NCBI RefSeq assembly: GCF_000582685.1
Contig: NZ_KK073768.1
Coordinates: 4,505,901-4,569,900, forward strand
Reading direction: 5' to 3'
Source of the DNA: [Scytonema hofmanni] UTEX 2349
Lineage (GTDB): Bacteria; Cyanobacteriota; Cyanobacteriia; Cyanobacteriales; Nostocaceae
DNA length: 64,000 nucleotides
Part shown: in pieces, positions 8,476 to 16,586 of the stretch
Numbering within the stretch: the stretch's first letter is position 1
How the letters are laid out: each line of letters starts with the position of its first letter
The notes under the pieces: generated by a model
Seen by the model: only the letters and a program-made list of their open reading frames with translations
Database searches by the model: none
Told to the model about the DNA's origin: nothing
Made by a program: the position numbers and the translations under genes

Positions 8476-9396
8476 TCATTTTTTATATATTAAAAATACT
8501 GAACCTATAGGTCCCCCATTTTCTACATATACTTTGTTATTGTAATACAACCCTGGAGACATCCCGCCATCAAATAACATTCCTTCTTGAATTTTACCTA
8601 AACAATTATTTTTGGCAATTCCCTCAAGAACATCATCAAAATTATCTGGAAGCAATTCTTGATTAACTTCAGATAAACTAATATCTGAATTAGCTTTTGA
8701 ATCATTAACCAACAAAATTACATAACCTTTATTAGTTGTAGCTACTAAAGAACGATTTGTAACTTGTTTACAAGCAACGTCTCCTAAATCTTGGCAAATA
8801 TCTTTAAACTGCCCTTGACGATAAAATCTGCCATTACCACCGACTAAATTGTAATTTAGAATATCATTTTTTCTTCTTCCTGCTTGGATTGTAGCCGTTC
8901 GGTTTTTCGGTTCACCTCCTGATATGCCAAAAGAAGAACGTTTATTTTTAAAGATTCCAGAATACTCTATTCCGCGAGAAATATTTAAACCTTGTGGTTT
9001 ATTATCAGTTTCTATATAGTCAGCATTAATTGCTGCAATAGGCATTTTTCCGTTTAATTTCGCATTTTCATTAGCGATGATTTCATGAAACTGTGTAGGG
9101 ATATATTCTTTGAGCAATTTACCTTTATCATCTTTGACGTAAAGATTATGAGCTAAACCGACATTAACTTTAAAATCTAATTCTTCAGATTTGGGATTAA
9201 AAATAATTACATGATTGATACCTTTTGAGTCTTTCTCACCTTGATTATTAGTTTTTAAGAATTCTAGACTAAATTTTGTATCGTCACCAGGGCAAATTTT
9301 TTCAGTTTCAACTGTTGAATTGTCTTGCAAATCTTTACAGCTAGATAAAAAGGCGATCGCCACCACAAAAATAGATAAGAAAAGTCTTGTTTTCAT
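8476..9396 (-). CDS. Lipoprotein with phosphodiester glycosidase (NAGPA-like) domain
   Basis: The N-terminus MKTRLFLSIFVVAIAFLSSC is a lipoprotein signal with lipobox LSSC. The C-terminal two thirds carry motifs of the NAGPA/DUF2233 family: IAAINADYIE, KQVTNRSLVATT and MLFDGGMSPGLYYN, ending GGPIGSVFLIYKK. The family hydrolyses phosphodiester-linked sugars or is of unknown substrate in bacteria. The protein is 306 residues, full length for the family. It is a monocistronic gene between AT-rich DNA and DUF4912. Confidence 0.8.
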   Translation of the reverse strand: MKTRLFLSIFVVAIAFLSSCKDLQDNSTVETEKICPGDDTKFSLEFLKTNNQGEKDSKGINHVIIFNPKSEELDFKVNVGLAHNLYVKDDKGKLLKEYIPTQFHEIIANENAKLNGKMPIAAINADYIETDNKPQGLNISRGIEYSGIFKNKRSSFGISGGEPKNRTATIQAGRRKNDILNYNLVGGNGRFYRQGQFKDICQDLGDVACKQVTNRSLVATTNKGYVILLVNDSKANSDISLSEVNQELLPDNFDDVLEGIAKNNCLGKIQEGMLFDGGMSPGLYYNNKVYVENGGPIGSVFLIYKK

Positions 9397-9553
9397 TGAT
9401 ATATTAAGTAAGCCAATTTTGACATAGCACGCACAAACATCACATTATACATATTCACAAGCAGGAAATAATACACCGTGATTTAGCTGGTTTCCAATAG
9501 CAATGAGCAGCAATATTATGATGAAAGCAAAAAAGACCAATTGAAAATAAAAA

Positions 9554-9582
9554 CCCCCGCTATAGTAATGCTTTAGCGGGGG
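9554..9582 (-). terminator. Intrinsic terminator of the DUF4912 gene
   Basis: CCCCCGCTA (9554-9562) and TAGCGGGGG (9574-9582) form a perfect 9-bp stem with an 11-nt loop. On the minus strand it is followed by TTTTATTTT. It lies 35 bp beyond the stop of the DUF4912 gene. Confidence 0.85.
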
Positions 9583-9616
9583 AAAAGTTTATATGTCGAT
9601 TTTAGTTAATCCAAAA

Positions 9617-10873
9617 TTAAGAGAACCACTCAACAACAGCTTCTTCTTTGGTGTTAGTGTTGCGAGATGGTGTCTCACGAGTAAACTTCATTTGAATTGA
9701 CCGTGTTTGTTCACCATCAACAGCGACAGCCTTAATGGGATAGTCGATTAAACCATCTTGGAAGGACATCTGGAAGCGGAATGTACCATCTGGATTCAGC
9801 TTAATCTGGCGATCGCCAATTGTGACGGTAGCATCGGGTTCGGTTGCACCGTAAACAATCAACTCAGCATCGGCAATTAACCAGAACTGACGCGGACGCA
9901 TTGGTACGTCTCCAGAGAAACCAGCACCGGACATTCCCACACCAGACATGGTTAAACCAGATGCGGTGGGAACTGCCCACATACCTACACCAGAGGGGAA
10001 CACGTAGGAACTGATCGTTTGTTCGTGGATGGAAGTTTGATGCATCGAGCCAAATATAGAACCAGCAACCCGCATCGCTTCGGTAGATTCAGCCATGCCA
10101 AAGATTTGGTCATAGATAGGATTGCTACCGTTACCGTTACCGTATGCGTTACCGTATGCGGTTGTTTCGGCAACTTTCTTGGCTGGGGGAACCAGTTCAT
10201 ACTGAGTTTTGCCAGCCAAATCTTCTTCAAAGTTAACTGTGATGAAAACGTCTTCAATCCAGTCAGAAGGATACACGGGAGGAACATGTACTGGTGCCGA
10301 TCGCGCCAATATCAACCAGCGACCATCAGCACAACGATAACCGATATCAAGCACATAATCGCGATCGCTCACCGGCACCGGTAAATACCATTCCCGCGCT
10401 AATTCATCAGAAGGATATTCCTGAATGCTGTGGGGACTTTGGTATTCAATATTGATGTCAGTAACATCATAAATCCGCAGTGCTAATTGTTGTCCACCTT
10501 GGCGACGCAGTTCTTCTTTGTGTTCGTTGGAAACATCCCAGTAAGTGTAAGCCCACTGAGGATCTCGCGGCATCAATACAATCCGGCTTTCTCCGTAACC
10601 AGCTGGCAAATCAGCGAGTCCTTCGTCAACATCTGCTAAAGAGCCACCATTACGATCTATCTGACCTAATTCAAATTTTGCTGCTTCCACGGTTTCCTGT
10701 GCCTCTGGTGAACGAGATGGGGTAAGCGAAACTTTACTGCGCTGAACTTCTTGAATCGATGCCAGCAATTGCGATTTACGCATCCGGCTATAGCGAGAGA
10801 TACTGTATTCGCTAGCAACTCTACGTAGTTGCCTTAGTGTCATCTCTTCTAAGGGTGGGCGTTCTTTTGCCAT
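9617..10873 (-). CDS. DUF4912-domain protein with Rho-N/SAP-like N-terminus
   Basis: Residues 1-45 (MTLRQLRRVASEYSISRYSR, then KSQLLASI) fit a Rho N-terminal/SAP-like fold, which usually binds nucleic acid. The central part (RIVLMPRDPQWAYTYWDVSN, then YVLDIGYR) is the DUF4912 domain. A Gly/Asn/Met-rich linker (AYGNAYGNGNG) follows, then a C-terminal beta domain (RQFWLIADAELIVYGATEPD) that recurs in the family. The protein has 418 residues. DUF4912 proteins are widespread in cyanobacteria and have no established function. The gene has its own long leader and a strong terminator, suggesting regulated single-gene expression. Confidence 0.8.
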   Translation of the reverse strand: MAKERPPLEEMTLRQLRRVASEYSISRYSRMRKSQLLASIQEVQRSKVSLTPSRSPEAQETVEAAKFELGQIDRNGGSLADVDEGLADLPAGYGESRIVLMPRDPQWAYTYWDVSNEHKEELRRQGGQQLALRIYDVTDINIEYQSPHSIQEYPSDELAREWYLPVPVSDRDYVLDIGYRCADGRWLILARSAPVHVPPVYPSDWIEDVFITVNFEEDLAGKTQYELVPPAKKVAETTAYGNAYGNGNGSNPIYDQIFGMAESTEAMRVAGSIFGSMHQTSIHEQTISSYVFPSGVGMWAVPTASGLTMSGVGMSGAGFSGDVPMRPRQFWLIADAELIVYGATEPDATVTIGDRQIKLNPDGTFRFQMSFQDGLIDYPIKAVAVDGEQTRSIQMKFTRETPSRNTNTKEEAVVEWFS

Positions 10874-11469
10874 AATTTTGACCTCCAGTAGTTTAAAAAG
10901 TAAATGATTTCCCCTGGTTAAAGAGTGGTGTAATAAATGCCATTCAATCCAGATGAATTTTTTATTCCTGAAGGAGTGGTTTTTACCCAGCTTTGAAGTT
11001 TTTTTAGTCGGTTTTTAAATTAAGGTCTACTTCCTAGAAATTCCCTACAAATGCGATCGGCATTTACTTGGGATCGGAAAAGTCCCTTTGTTAATGAATA
11101 TTAACTGACAAACCCGCACAGGGATCAAGGGGTCTCAAGACCCGTTTTTGTCGTTTTCACGAATTTATCAGCCATTCGGGGATCGTAATGTCATAATTTC
11201 ATGACTTTTGTGCGGAAATGCCCATTTTTCAACCAAAAAATTAAAAGCTAATGTCCTCTTTTCTTGACATTAGCTCTAAACCTAGTCTTCAAACTACATT
11301 TGCATAAGTAAGTGGGCAAAATTAAATGTAAAATACTCTCCTAGTTCGTAGTGAGCGGTTTACCGCTCATCATAATTTAACGGCTTAAGCCGTTACTACG
11401 TTAAAGAGTGTTTATTTATACCCATCTAGGATTAGAAATTAGTAGCACAGCAAGCGGAGAAATCATCGC
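10874..11469. other. Long 5' region of the DUF4912 gene
   Basis: No gene was found. A ribosome-binding site (ACCTCC on the + strand) lies just before the DUF4912 start. A small hairpin, GGGTC-TCAA-GACCC at 11130-11143, is followed by GTTTTTG on the + strand. A palindromic repeat sits at 11347-11400. Confidence 0.5.
11347..11400. repeat. Palindromic repeat, CGTAGTGAGCG...TTACTACG type
   Basis: It begins CGTAGTGAGCGG and ends CCGTTACTACG, and contains two small hairpins (GAGCGGT/ACCGCTC and AACGGCTT/AAGCCGTT). Relatives occur at 23984, 28059, 34197, 34266 and 45032, always in intergenic DNA near gene ends. Confidence 0.8.
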
Positions 11470-12300
11470 TTAACCGAAGCGTCCACTAATATATTCCGCA
11501 GCTTCTGTGGTTTTTGGAGAATCAAAAATTTGTCTTGTCGGACTAAACTCAACTAATCTCCCGTAGCGTTTGCCACGTTGATCGGTTTCTGTGTTAAAAA
11601 ATCCCGTCCAATCTGCTACCCTCGAAGCTTGTTGCATATTGTGAGTCACCATAATGATGGTGTATTGTTGCTTGAGTTCTAAGCAGAGTTCTTCAACTTG
11701 ACGGCTAGAAATTGGGTCGAGAGCAGAACAAGGTTCATCCATCAATAATACATCTGGTTTCATAGCGATCGCTCGTGCAATACACAACCGTTGTTGTTGT
11801 CCACCAGACAAAGCTGTACCTTTTGATTTCAGTTTATCTTTAACTTCATTCCATATTGCAGCGCGTCTGAGGGAATCTTCGACTAATTCATCCATATTAC
11901 CTTTATAACCATTAGAACGCGGTCCAAAGGCAATGTTTTCGTATATTGACTTAGGAAAAGGATTTGGTCTTTGGAAAACCATTCCTACTTGTCGTCGCAA
12001 TTTAACTGAATTAATTTTCGGATCGTAAATATTGCGACCGCGATAATTTAGTTTCCCTTCAACTTTTGCCCCAGTAATTAAATCATTCATCCGATTGTAG
12101 CAACGTAAAAGCGTACTTTTGCCACAACCAGAAGGTCCAATAAAAGCAATAATTTGTTTATCAGGAATATCCATGTAGACATCTTGAAGTGCCAAGAAGC
12201 CGTTGTAAAATACTTTCACACCCTCAGCCTTAAAAACGGCTTCATCTGGTTGGCTGAAAGTAGTATTGCCCTGGCTAATTTTATTGTTGCTATATGTCAT
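11470..12300 (-). CDS. pstB: Phosphate ABC transporter ATP-binding protein
   Basis: ATPase subunit that powers high-affinity phosphate import. Walker [10 protein letters not shown], the signature [17 protein letters not shown], and Walker [16 protein letters not shown] are all intact, and the PstB-specific [19 protein letters not shown] is present. The length of 276 residues is normal. It is the last gene of the operon, 164 bp after pstA, with that gap containing low-complexity repeat DNA rather than a gene. Confidence 0.96.
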   Translation of the reverse strand: MTYSNNKISQGNTTFSQPDEAVFKAEGVKVFYNGFLALQDVYMDIPDKQIIAFIGPSGCGKSTLLRCYNRMNDLITGAKVEGKLNYRGRNIYDPKINSVKLRRQVGMVFQRPNPFPKSIYENIAFGPRSNGYKGNMDELVEDSLRRAAIWNEVKDKLKSKGTALSGGQQQRLCIARAIAMKPDVLLMDEPCSALDPISSRQVEELCLELKQQYTIIMVTHNMQQASRVADWTGFFNTETDQRGKRYGRLVEFSPTRQIFDSPKTTEAAEYISGRFG

Positions 12301-12464
12301 TGTTTCTATGTCCTAATATCTGTAAATGCCAATTTTCATCTGTACAAATTTGCTTTTTAAATCTCTCTCCTACAAGAAGAGAAACTTTGAGTCTTACTCC
12401 CCTTCCCTTGCTCTTAATGGGTTGGGGGTTAGGTCTGTTATATCTTCTTTGAAAAAATGCTTGA

Positions 12465-13364
12465 TTAATCTATAGAAAAGCGTTGTCTCACATAAATTGC
12501 TATTCCATTCAAAGTCAAAATCAAAAGAATCAAAGTAATAATTGTCGCTGCTGCTGCGTTAGCAAAACCCGGTTCGGGACGAGTAATATAACTGAAAATT
12601 TGAATGGGTAATGCCATAAATCTCTGGAATAAACCAGGATTAAAGGTGAGAAAACTAACAGCACCAACCACAATCAAAGAAGCTGCATCACCAATAGCAC
12701 GAGATACAGAAATAATTACTCCTGTGAGAATACCAGGAACAGCATAAGGTAAAACATGACTTCTAATAGTTTGCCATTTGGTTACACCCAACCCGTAAGA
12801 AGCATTTCTTAAAGAATCAGGAACTGAGCGAATTGCTTCTCTTGCCGTCACAATAATTACTGGTAAAGATAGCAAAGATAAAGTCAACGCACCAGAAATT
12901 AAAGTTGGACCAAACCCTAGCAAGTAATTGAAAACCCCCAAACCTAGCAACCCATAGACAATAGAAGGCACTCCCGCTAAATTGCTGATATTAATCTCGA
13001 TAATCGTTGCCCACCAGCTTTTTGGTGCGTATTCTTCCAGATATAAAGCTGCTCCTACACCAATTGGTACAGCAGTAAAAATCACAATAATTCCTAAAAG
13101 GATACTACCAATTATTGCCGGACGAATACCGCCTTGGTCTGGAAAACGCGAAGGAGTTTCTATCAAAAAACCTGGACTAAAAAACCTGACTAACCCATCT
13201 TTAGAGATGTCAAAAATTAGCAAGGAAAGAACGAATAAGCTAACTAACAACCCTAATAGAAAGATTATTTCAAAGACTTTACCTAGTGTTTCTCTAGTTT
13301 CAATATTCTCAGTAAATTCTCTCTCTCGATCTAGAGGATCGTTTGGTCTATATGTGGTAGTCAT
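12465..13364 (-). CDS. pstA: Phosphate ABC transporter permease PstA
   Basis: Inner-membrane permease with about six hydrophobic helices. The family motif ISNLAGVPSIVYGLLGLGVF and the coupling loop REAIRSVPDSLRNASYGLGV, which contacts PstB, are both visible. The 299 residues are full length. It lies 5 bp after pstC and is translationally coupled to it. Confidence 0.95.
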   Translation of the reverse strand: MTTTYRPNDPLDREREFTENIETRETLGKVFEIIFLLGLLVSLFVLSLLIFDISKDGLVRFFSPGFLIETPSRFPDQGGIRPAIIGSILLGIIVIFTAVPIGVGAALYLEEYAPKSWWATIIEINISNLAGVPSIVYGLLGLGVFNYLLGFGPTLISGALTLSLLSLPVIIVTAREAIRSVPDSLRNASYGLGVTKWQTIRSHVLPYAVPGILTGVIISVSRAIGDAASLIVVGAVSFLTFNPGLFQRFMALPIQIFSYITRPEPGFANAAAATIITLILLILTLNGIAIYVRQRFSID

Positions 13365-13369
13365 GTTTG

Positions 13370-14314
13370 TTAATCGTACTTTTCTTTAAAGCGATTAGAA
13401 ATCCAGTAACTGATAATATTTAAACTCAGGGTGAGTATAAACAAAACAGCACCTACAGCGTATAAAGTCTTAAAATTAAGACTACCACGCGGACTGTCTC
13501 CACCAGAAATTTGCGCCATATATGCTGTCATCGTTTCTACTGATTCCAGTAGGTTAACTGTTATTTTAGGCTGTTGTCCGGCAGCAATAACAACAGTCAT
13601 CGTTTCACCTACAGCACGGGAAATCCCTAAAATAATCGAAGCGCTAATTCCAGAAAGTGCTGCTGGTAAAACTACCTTAAAAATCGATTCGAGTTTAGTG
13701 ATACCTAAAGCGTAAGCACCTTCACGTAAAGAACGCGGTACTGCTTTGATGGCATCTAAGCTGATAGAACCAACTGTAGGAGTAATCATTACTCCCATCA
13801 TCAACCCCGCACTTAAAGCGTTGAAAATTTCCAAGGGTAGAAAATTCCGGAGCAGTGGTGTAATAAATAAAAGTGCAAAGTAGCCGTAAACAACTGTAGG
13901 TATCCCTGCTAAAAGTTCAAATGCTGGACGGAGAATTGCTGCTACTTTTGGTGGTGCATATTCACTTAAATAGATAGCAGAACATAAACCTAAAGGAATC
14001 GCAACTGACATAGCGATCGCTGTAGTTAAGAAAGTGCCATTAATCAGCGGCAAAACGCCAAAATGTCTTTCTGCAAATAGAGGAGTCCATTTAGTATCCA
14101 AAAAGAAATCAGCAAAAGAAACTTCTTGAAAAAACTCAAATGCCACCTGGAAAATAATGAAGACAATACCAAATGTGGTCAGTATGGAAATTAAAGCACA
14201 GGAAAATAAAATTGCGGCAACAATTTTTTCTTGGATATCTTCCGATGGTTTCTTTTCTAGTGATTCTTGAAAAAAGTGAAAATTATCTTGATTTGTAGCT
14301 TGCATAATTCCCAA
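13370..14314 (-). CDS. pstC: Phosphate ABC transporter permease PstC
   Basis: Inner-membrane permease pairing with PstA. Motifs include FELLAGIPTVVYGYFALLF and the coupling helix AIKAVPRSLREGAYALGITK. The 314-residue length with an N-terminal cytoplasmic extension is normal. It lies 9 bp after pstS in the same operon. Confidence 0.95.
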   Translation of the reverse strand: MGIMQATNQDNFHFFQESLEKKPSEDIQEKIVAAILFSCALISILTTFGIVFIIFQVAFEFFQEVSFADFFLDTKWTPLFAERHFGVLPLINGTFLTTAIAMSVAIPLGLCSAIYLSEYAPPKVAAILRPAFELLAGIPTVVYGYFALLFITPLLRNFLPLEIFNALSAGLMMGVMITPTVGSISLDAIKAVPRSLREGAYALGITKLESIFKVVLPAALSGISASIILGISRAVGETMTVVIAAGQQPKITVNLLESVETMTAYMAQISGGDSPRGSLNFKTLYAVGAVLFILTLSLNIISYWISNRFKEKYD

Positions 14315-14323
14315 TACTAAAAA

Positions 14324-15322
14324 TTAAATGAAATTCGTGATTGGTTGACCTGGTTTTGCTTTTTTAAATTTTGTACCAGTTTCACCTGTAGCCAACTTTT
14401 GTTTTACTTTGACGTAAGCATCATCAGGTAGCGCTACATAACCAACACTATCTACCCATTTCCAAGAATTTTCGAGATAGAAGTTGACAAATTCTTTTAC
14501 GGATGGTTTCTTATCCAGAGCTTTTTTACTAACGTAGATGAAAAGAGGACGAGACAAAGGTGTATAGATATTCTTTACTACATTATCAACTGGAACAGGT
14601 TTTTCACACTTGCCTGTCAGACTTTCAACAGCAACTAGATTTAGCTGATCTTGGTTTTGAATGTAATAAGAAATCCCTACATAACCAAGGGCATATTTTT
14701 CACCAGCAACTCCTTGTACAAGGTTATTTTGATTGTGACTAGGATTATAATCTGTGCGGCTGTTTTTGGCTTTACCTGTAATAGCTTGGGTAAAATAATC
14801 AAATGTTCCAGTATCCGAAGCGGGAGCGTAAAGCTTCATTTTTTCATTTGGAAACTTTGGATTAATTTGATTCCAACTTAATACTTTACCATTTGATTTA
14901 GAACTCCACATCTTTTTTAGTTCTGCAATCGTCAGACATTTGGCAAAATCATTTTGACGATTTACAATTACGGCGATTCCATCTAAAGCAATTGGTAACT
15001 CTATAAATTCAATATTCTTCTTTTTGCATTTGGCTACTTCTTCATCTTTAATAGTACGAGAAGCCGCAACAATATCAATTTCTCCAGCGCAAAACTTGCT
15101 AACCCCCCCACCAGTTCCGCTGGAAGCAACACTAACTACAGCGTTTTCGTTTTGTTTGTGGTATTCTTCTGCAACTGCTAGAGAGATAGGAAAACCTACC
15201 GCAGCACCATCAATACTTACCTGTTTTTGGTTTCCTTGATTAGCGCAAGCTGTCAGACTGTATGATGTCAATATCAAAGATATAAAAGTGAAGCTTTTTT
15301 TTAATCTATTGGTAAAACTCAT
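14324..15322 (-). CDS. pstS: Phosphate-binding lipoprotein PstS
   Basis: Signal peptide with lipobox LTAC at residues 23-26 marks a membrane-tethered binding protein. Phosphate-binding loops are recognisable as VASSGTGGGVSKFCAGEID and the later YAPASDTGTFDYFTQAI. The protein has 332 residues. It is preceded by 7 bp by a second, sulfate-type binding protein, so the operon has two different substrate-binding proteins for one set of permeases. It may be SphX-like rather than classical PstS; the two are close homologues. Confidence 0.9.
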   Translation of the reverse strand: MSFTNRLKKSFTFISLILTSYSLTACANQGNQKQVSIDGAAVGFPISLAVAEEYHKQNENAVVSVASSGTGGGVSKFCAGEIDIVAASRTIKDEEVAKCKKKNIEFIELPIALDGIAVIVNRQNDFAKCLTIAELKKMWSSKSNGKVLSWNQINPKFPNEKMKLYAPASDTGTFDYFTQAITGKAKNSRTDYNPSHNQNNLVQGVAGEKYALGYVGISYYIQNQDQLNLVAVESLTGKCEKPVPVDNVVKNIYTPLSRPLFIYVSKKALDKKPSVKEFVNFYLENSWKWVDSVGYVALPDDAYVKVKQKLATGETGTKFKKAKPGQPITNFI

Positions 15323-15329
15323 AAATCTC

Positions 15330-16439
15330 TTACGCCTTAATTGGAGGATGAATTATATCAAAAATTGCTCCGTCCCCAAAGAATTTTTTCTGAATGTTAT
15401 CCCAGCCACCTAAATCTTGAGCGGTAAATAAAGTTTTGATTTTAGGATACTGTGATGCGACTTCTTGAGTAACGGTGGGGTTAACAGGACGATATCTTAA
15501 GAGCGCAAATTCGCGTTGTGCTTCTGTTGAGTAAAGATAATCAACAAACGCTTGTGCAACTTCTTTGGTACCATGCTTATCGACATTTTTATCAACTACC
15601 ACTACAGGGTTATCGATGGAAATATTTATTTCCGGTACTACATAAGGTAATTTCGATCCATTTGTTTGCGCTAAAATTACCTCATTTTCGTAGTTAATTA
15701 AAACATCCCCTTCACCTTTTTGGAAAAATAAATCGCTAGCTTCACGAGCGTCTTTTGTTAAAACAGGGGCATTTTTATAAACTTTGGTGACGTAATCTAG
15801 TGCTGCTGCTTCGTCACCTCCTGCTTGAGTCACTGAACCCCAAAAAGCCAGGAATTCCCAAATCGCAATACCAGAAGTTTTTGGATTAGCTGCAATTATT
15901 TTCACACCATCTTTTGTTAAGTCTGCCCAAGTGTTGATAGCTTTGGGATTTCCTTCGCGGGTAACAATTGCGGCTACTGATCTACTGACAATACCATTTC
16001 TCGGCGCTCTCGTTTCCCAACTTGGTTTAATCAAACCTGCTTGTTCAATTTTATTCACATCCAAGGGAAGCGCTAGGTGTACTATGTCTGCTTCTTGAGA
16101 ACCGTTGATCACAGCAGCAGCTTGAGCACCAGAACCACCATAACTAGTATCAAAAGTGACGTTTTGGTTATGTTCTTTCTTCCACTTTTCAACAAATTTA
16201 GGAATTATTTGGTCATGAGCAGCTTTTGTAACAGAAAAGGAAACCAGGCGCAGTTTAATATCAGATTTGGAAGCTGAAGCATTTCCACAGGCACTTATTG
16301 CCATGCTCAAAACTAAACCTACGGCAAATAGACACAGAAAACTCTGAACACGTCTATTTGACCTGCTTTTGATTACATAAGTCTGCATTTGCGCGTTCAC
16401 TCTACCTACTGATTCTCTCAAAAGTTCCCATCTGCTCAT
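15330..16439 (-). CDS. Sulfate-family substrate-binding protein at the head of the pst operon
   Basis: The mature part matches the sulfate/thiosulfate binding family (SbpA/CysP): VSFSVTKAAHDQIIPKFVEK, TFDTSYGGSGAQAAAVINGS, ADIVHLALPLDV and KGEGDVLINYENEVILAQ. The N-terminus is long, with a signal of about 50 residues ending near AISAC, a likely lipobox. No sulfate permease genes follow. Instead it sits 7 bp upstream of pstS. It may deliver sulfate to an unlinked permease, or may have been recruited to the phosphate response, binding phosphate or an analogue. The start could also be at the second ATG (MQTYVIKSRS). Confidence 0.85.
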   Translation of the reverse strand: MSRWELLRESVGRVNAQMQTYVIKSRSNRRVQSFLCLFAVGLVLSMAISACGNASASKSDIKLRLVSFSVTKAAHDQIIPKFVEKWKKEHNQNVTFDTSYGGSGAQAAAVINGSQEADIVHLALPLDVNKIEQAGLIKPSWETRAPRNGIVSRSVAAIVTREGNPKAINTWADLTKDGVKIIAANPKTSGIAIWEFLAFWGSVTQAGGDEAAALDYVTKVYKNAPVLTKDAREASDLFFQKGEGDVLINYENEVILAQTNGSKLPYVVPEINISIDNPVVVVDKNVDKHGTKEVAQAFVDYLYSTEAQREFALLRYRPVNPTVTQEVASQYPKIKTLFTAQDLGGWDNIQKKFFGDGAIFDIIHPPIKA

Positions 16440-16518
16440 TTTTACACCTTGATATACGGTATCTTGAGCGAATTACCGTAGTATGTAAGTATAATAGAGT
16501 TTGCACACTCATAAAGCA

Positions 16519-16560
16519 AGAGTTAAATCTATATTTAATTTTTCTTAATATTTCTTAATA
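16519..16560 (-). promoter_or_regulatory. Possible Pho box upstream of the pst operon
   Basis: Four TTAA cores lie at 16523, 16535, 16545 and 16555, spaced 12, 10 and 10 bp, including a direct repeat TATTTCTTAA x2. Cyanobacterial Pho boxes are tandem 8-bp repeats of the form YTTAAYYW spaced about 11 bp. The spacing and flanks here are imperfect, so this is only a candidate. It lies about 80-120 bp upstream of the operon's first gene. Confidence 0.4.
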
Positions 16561-16586
16561 TAATCTTCACATATACATGATTGAAT

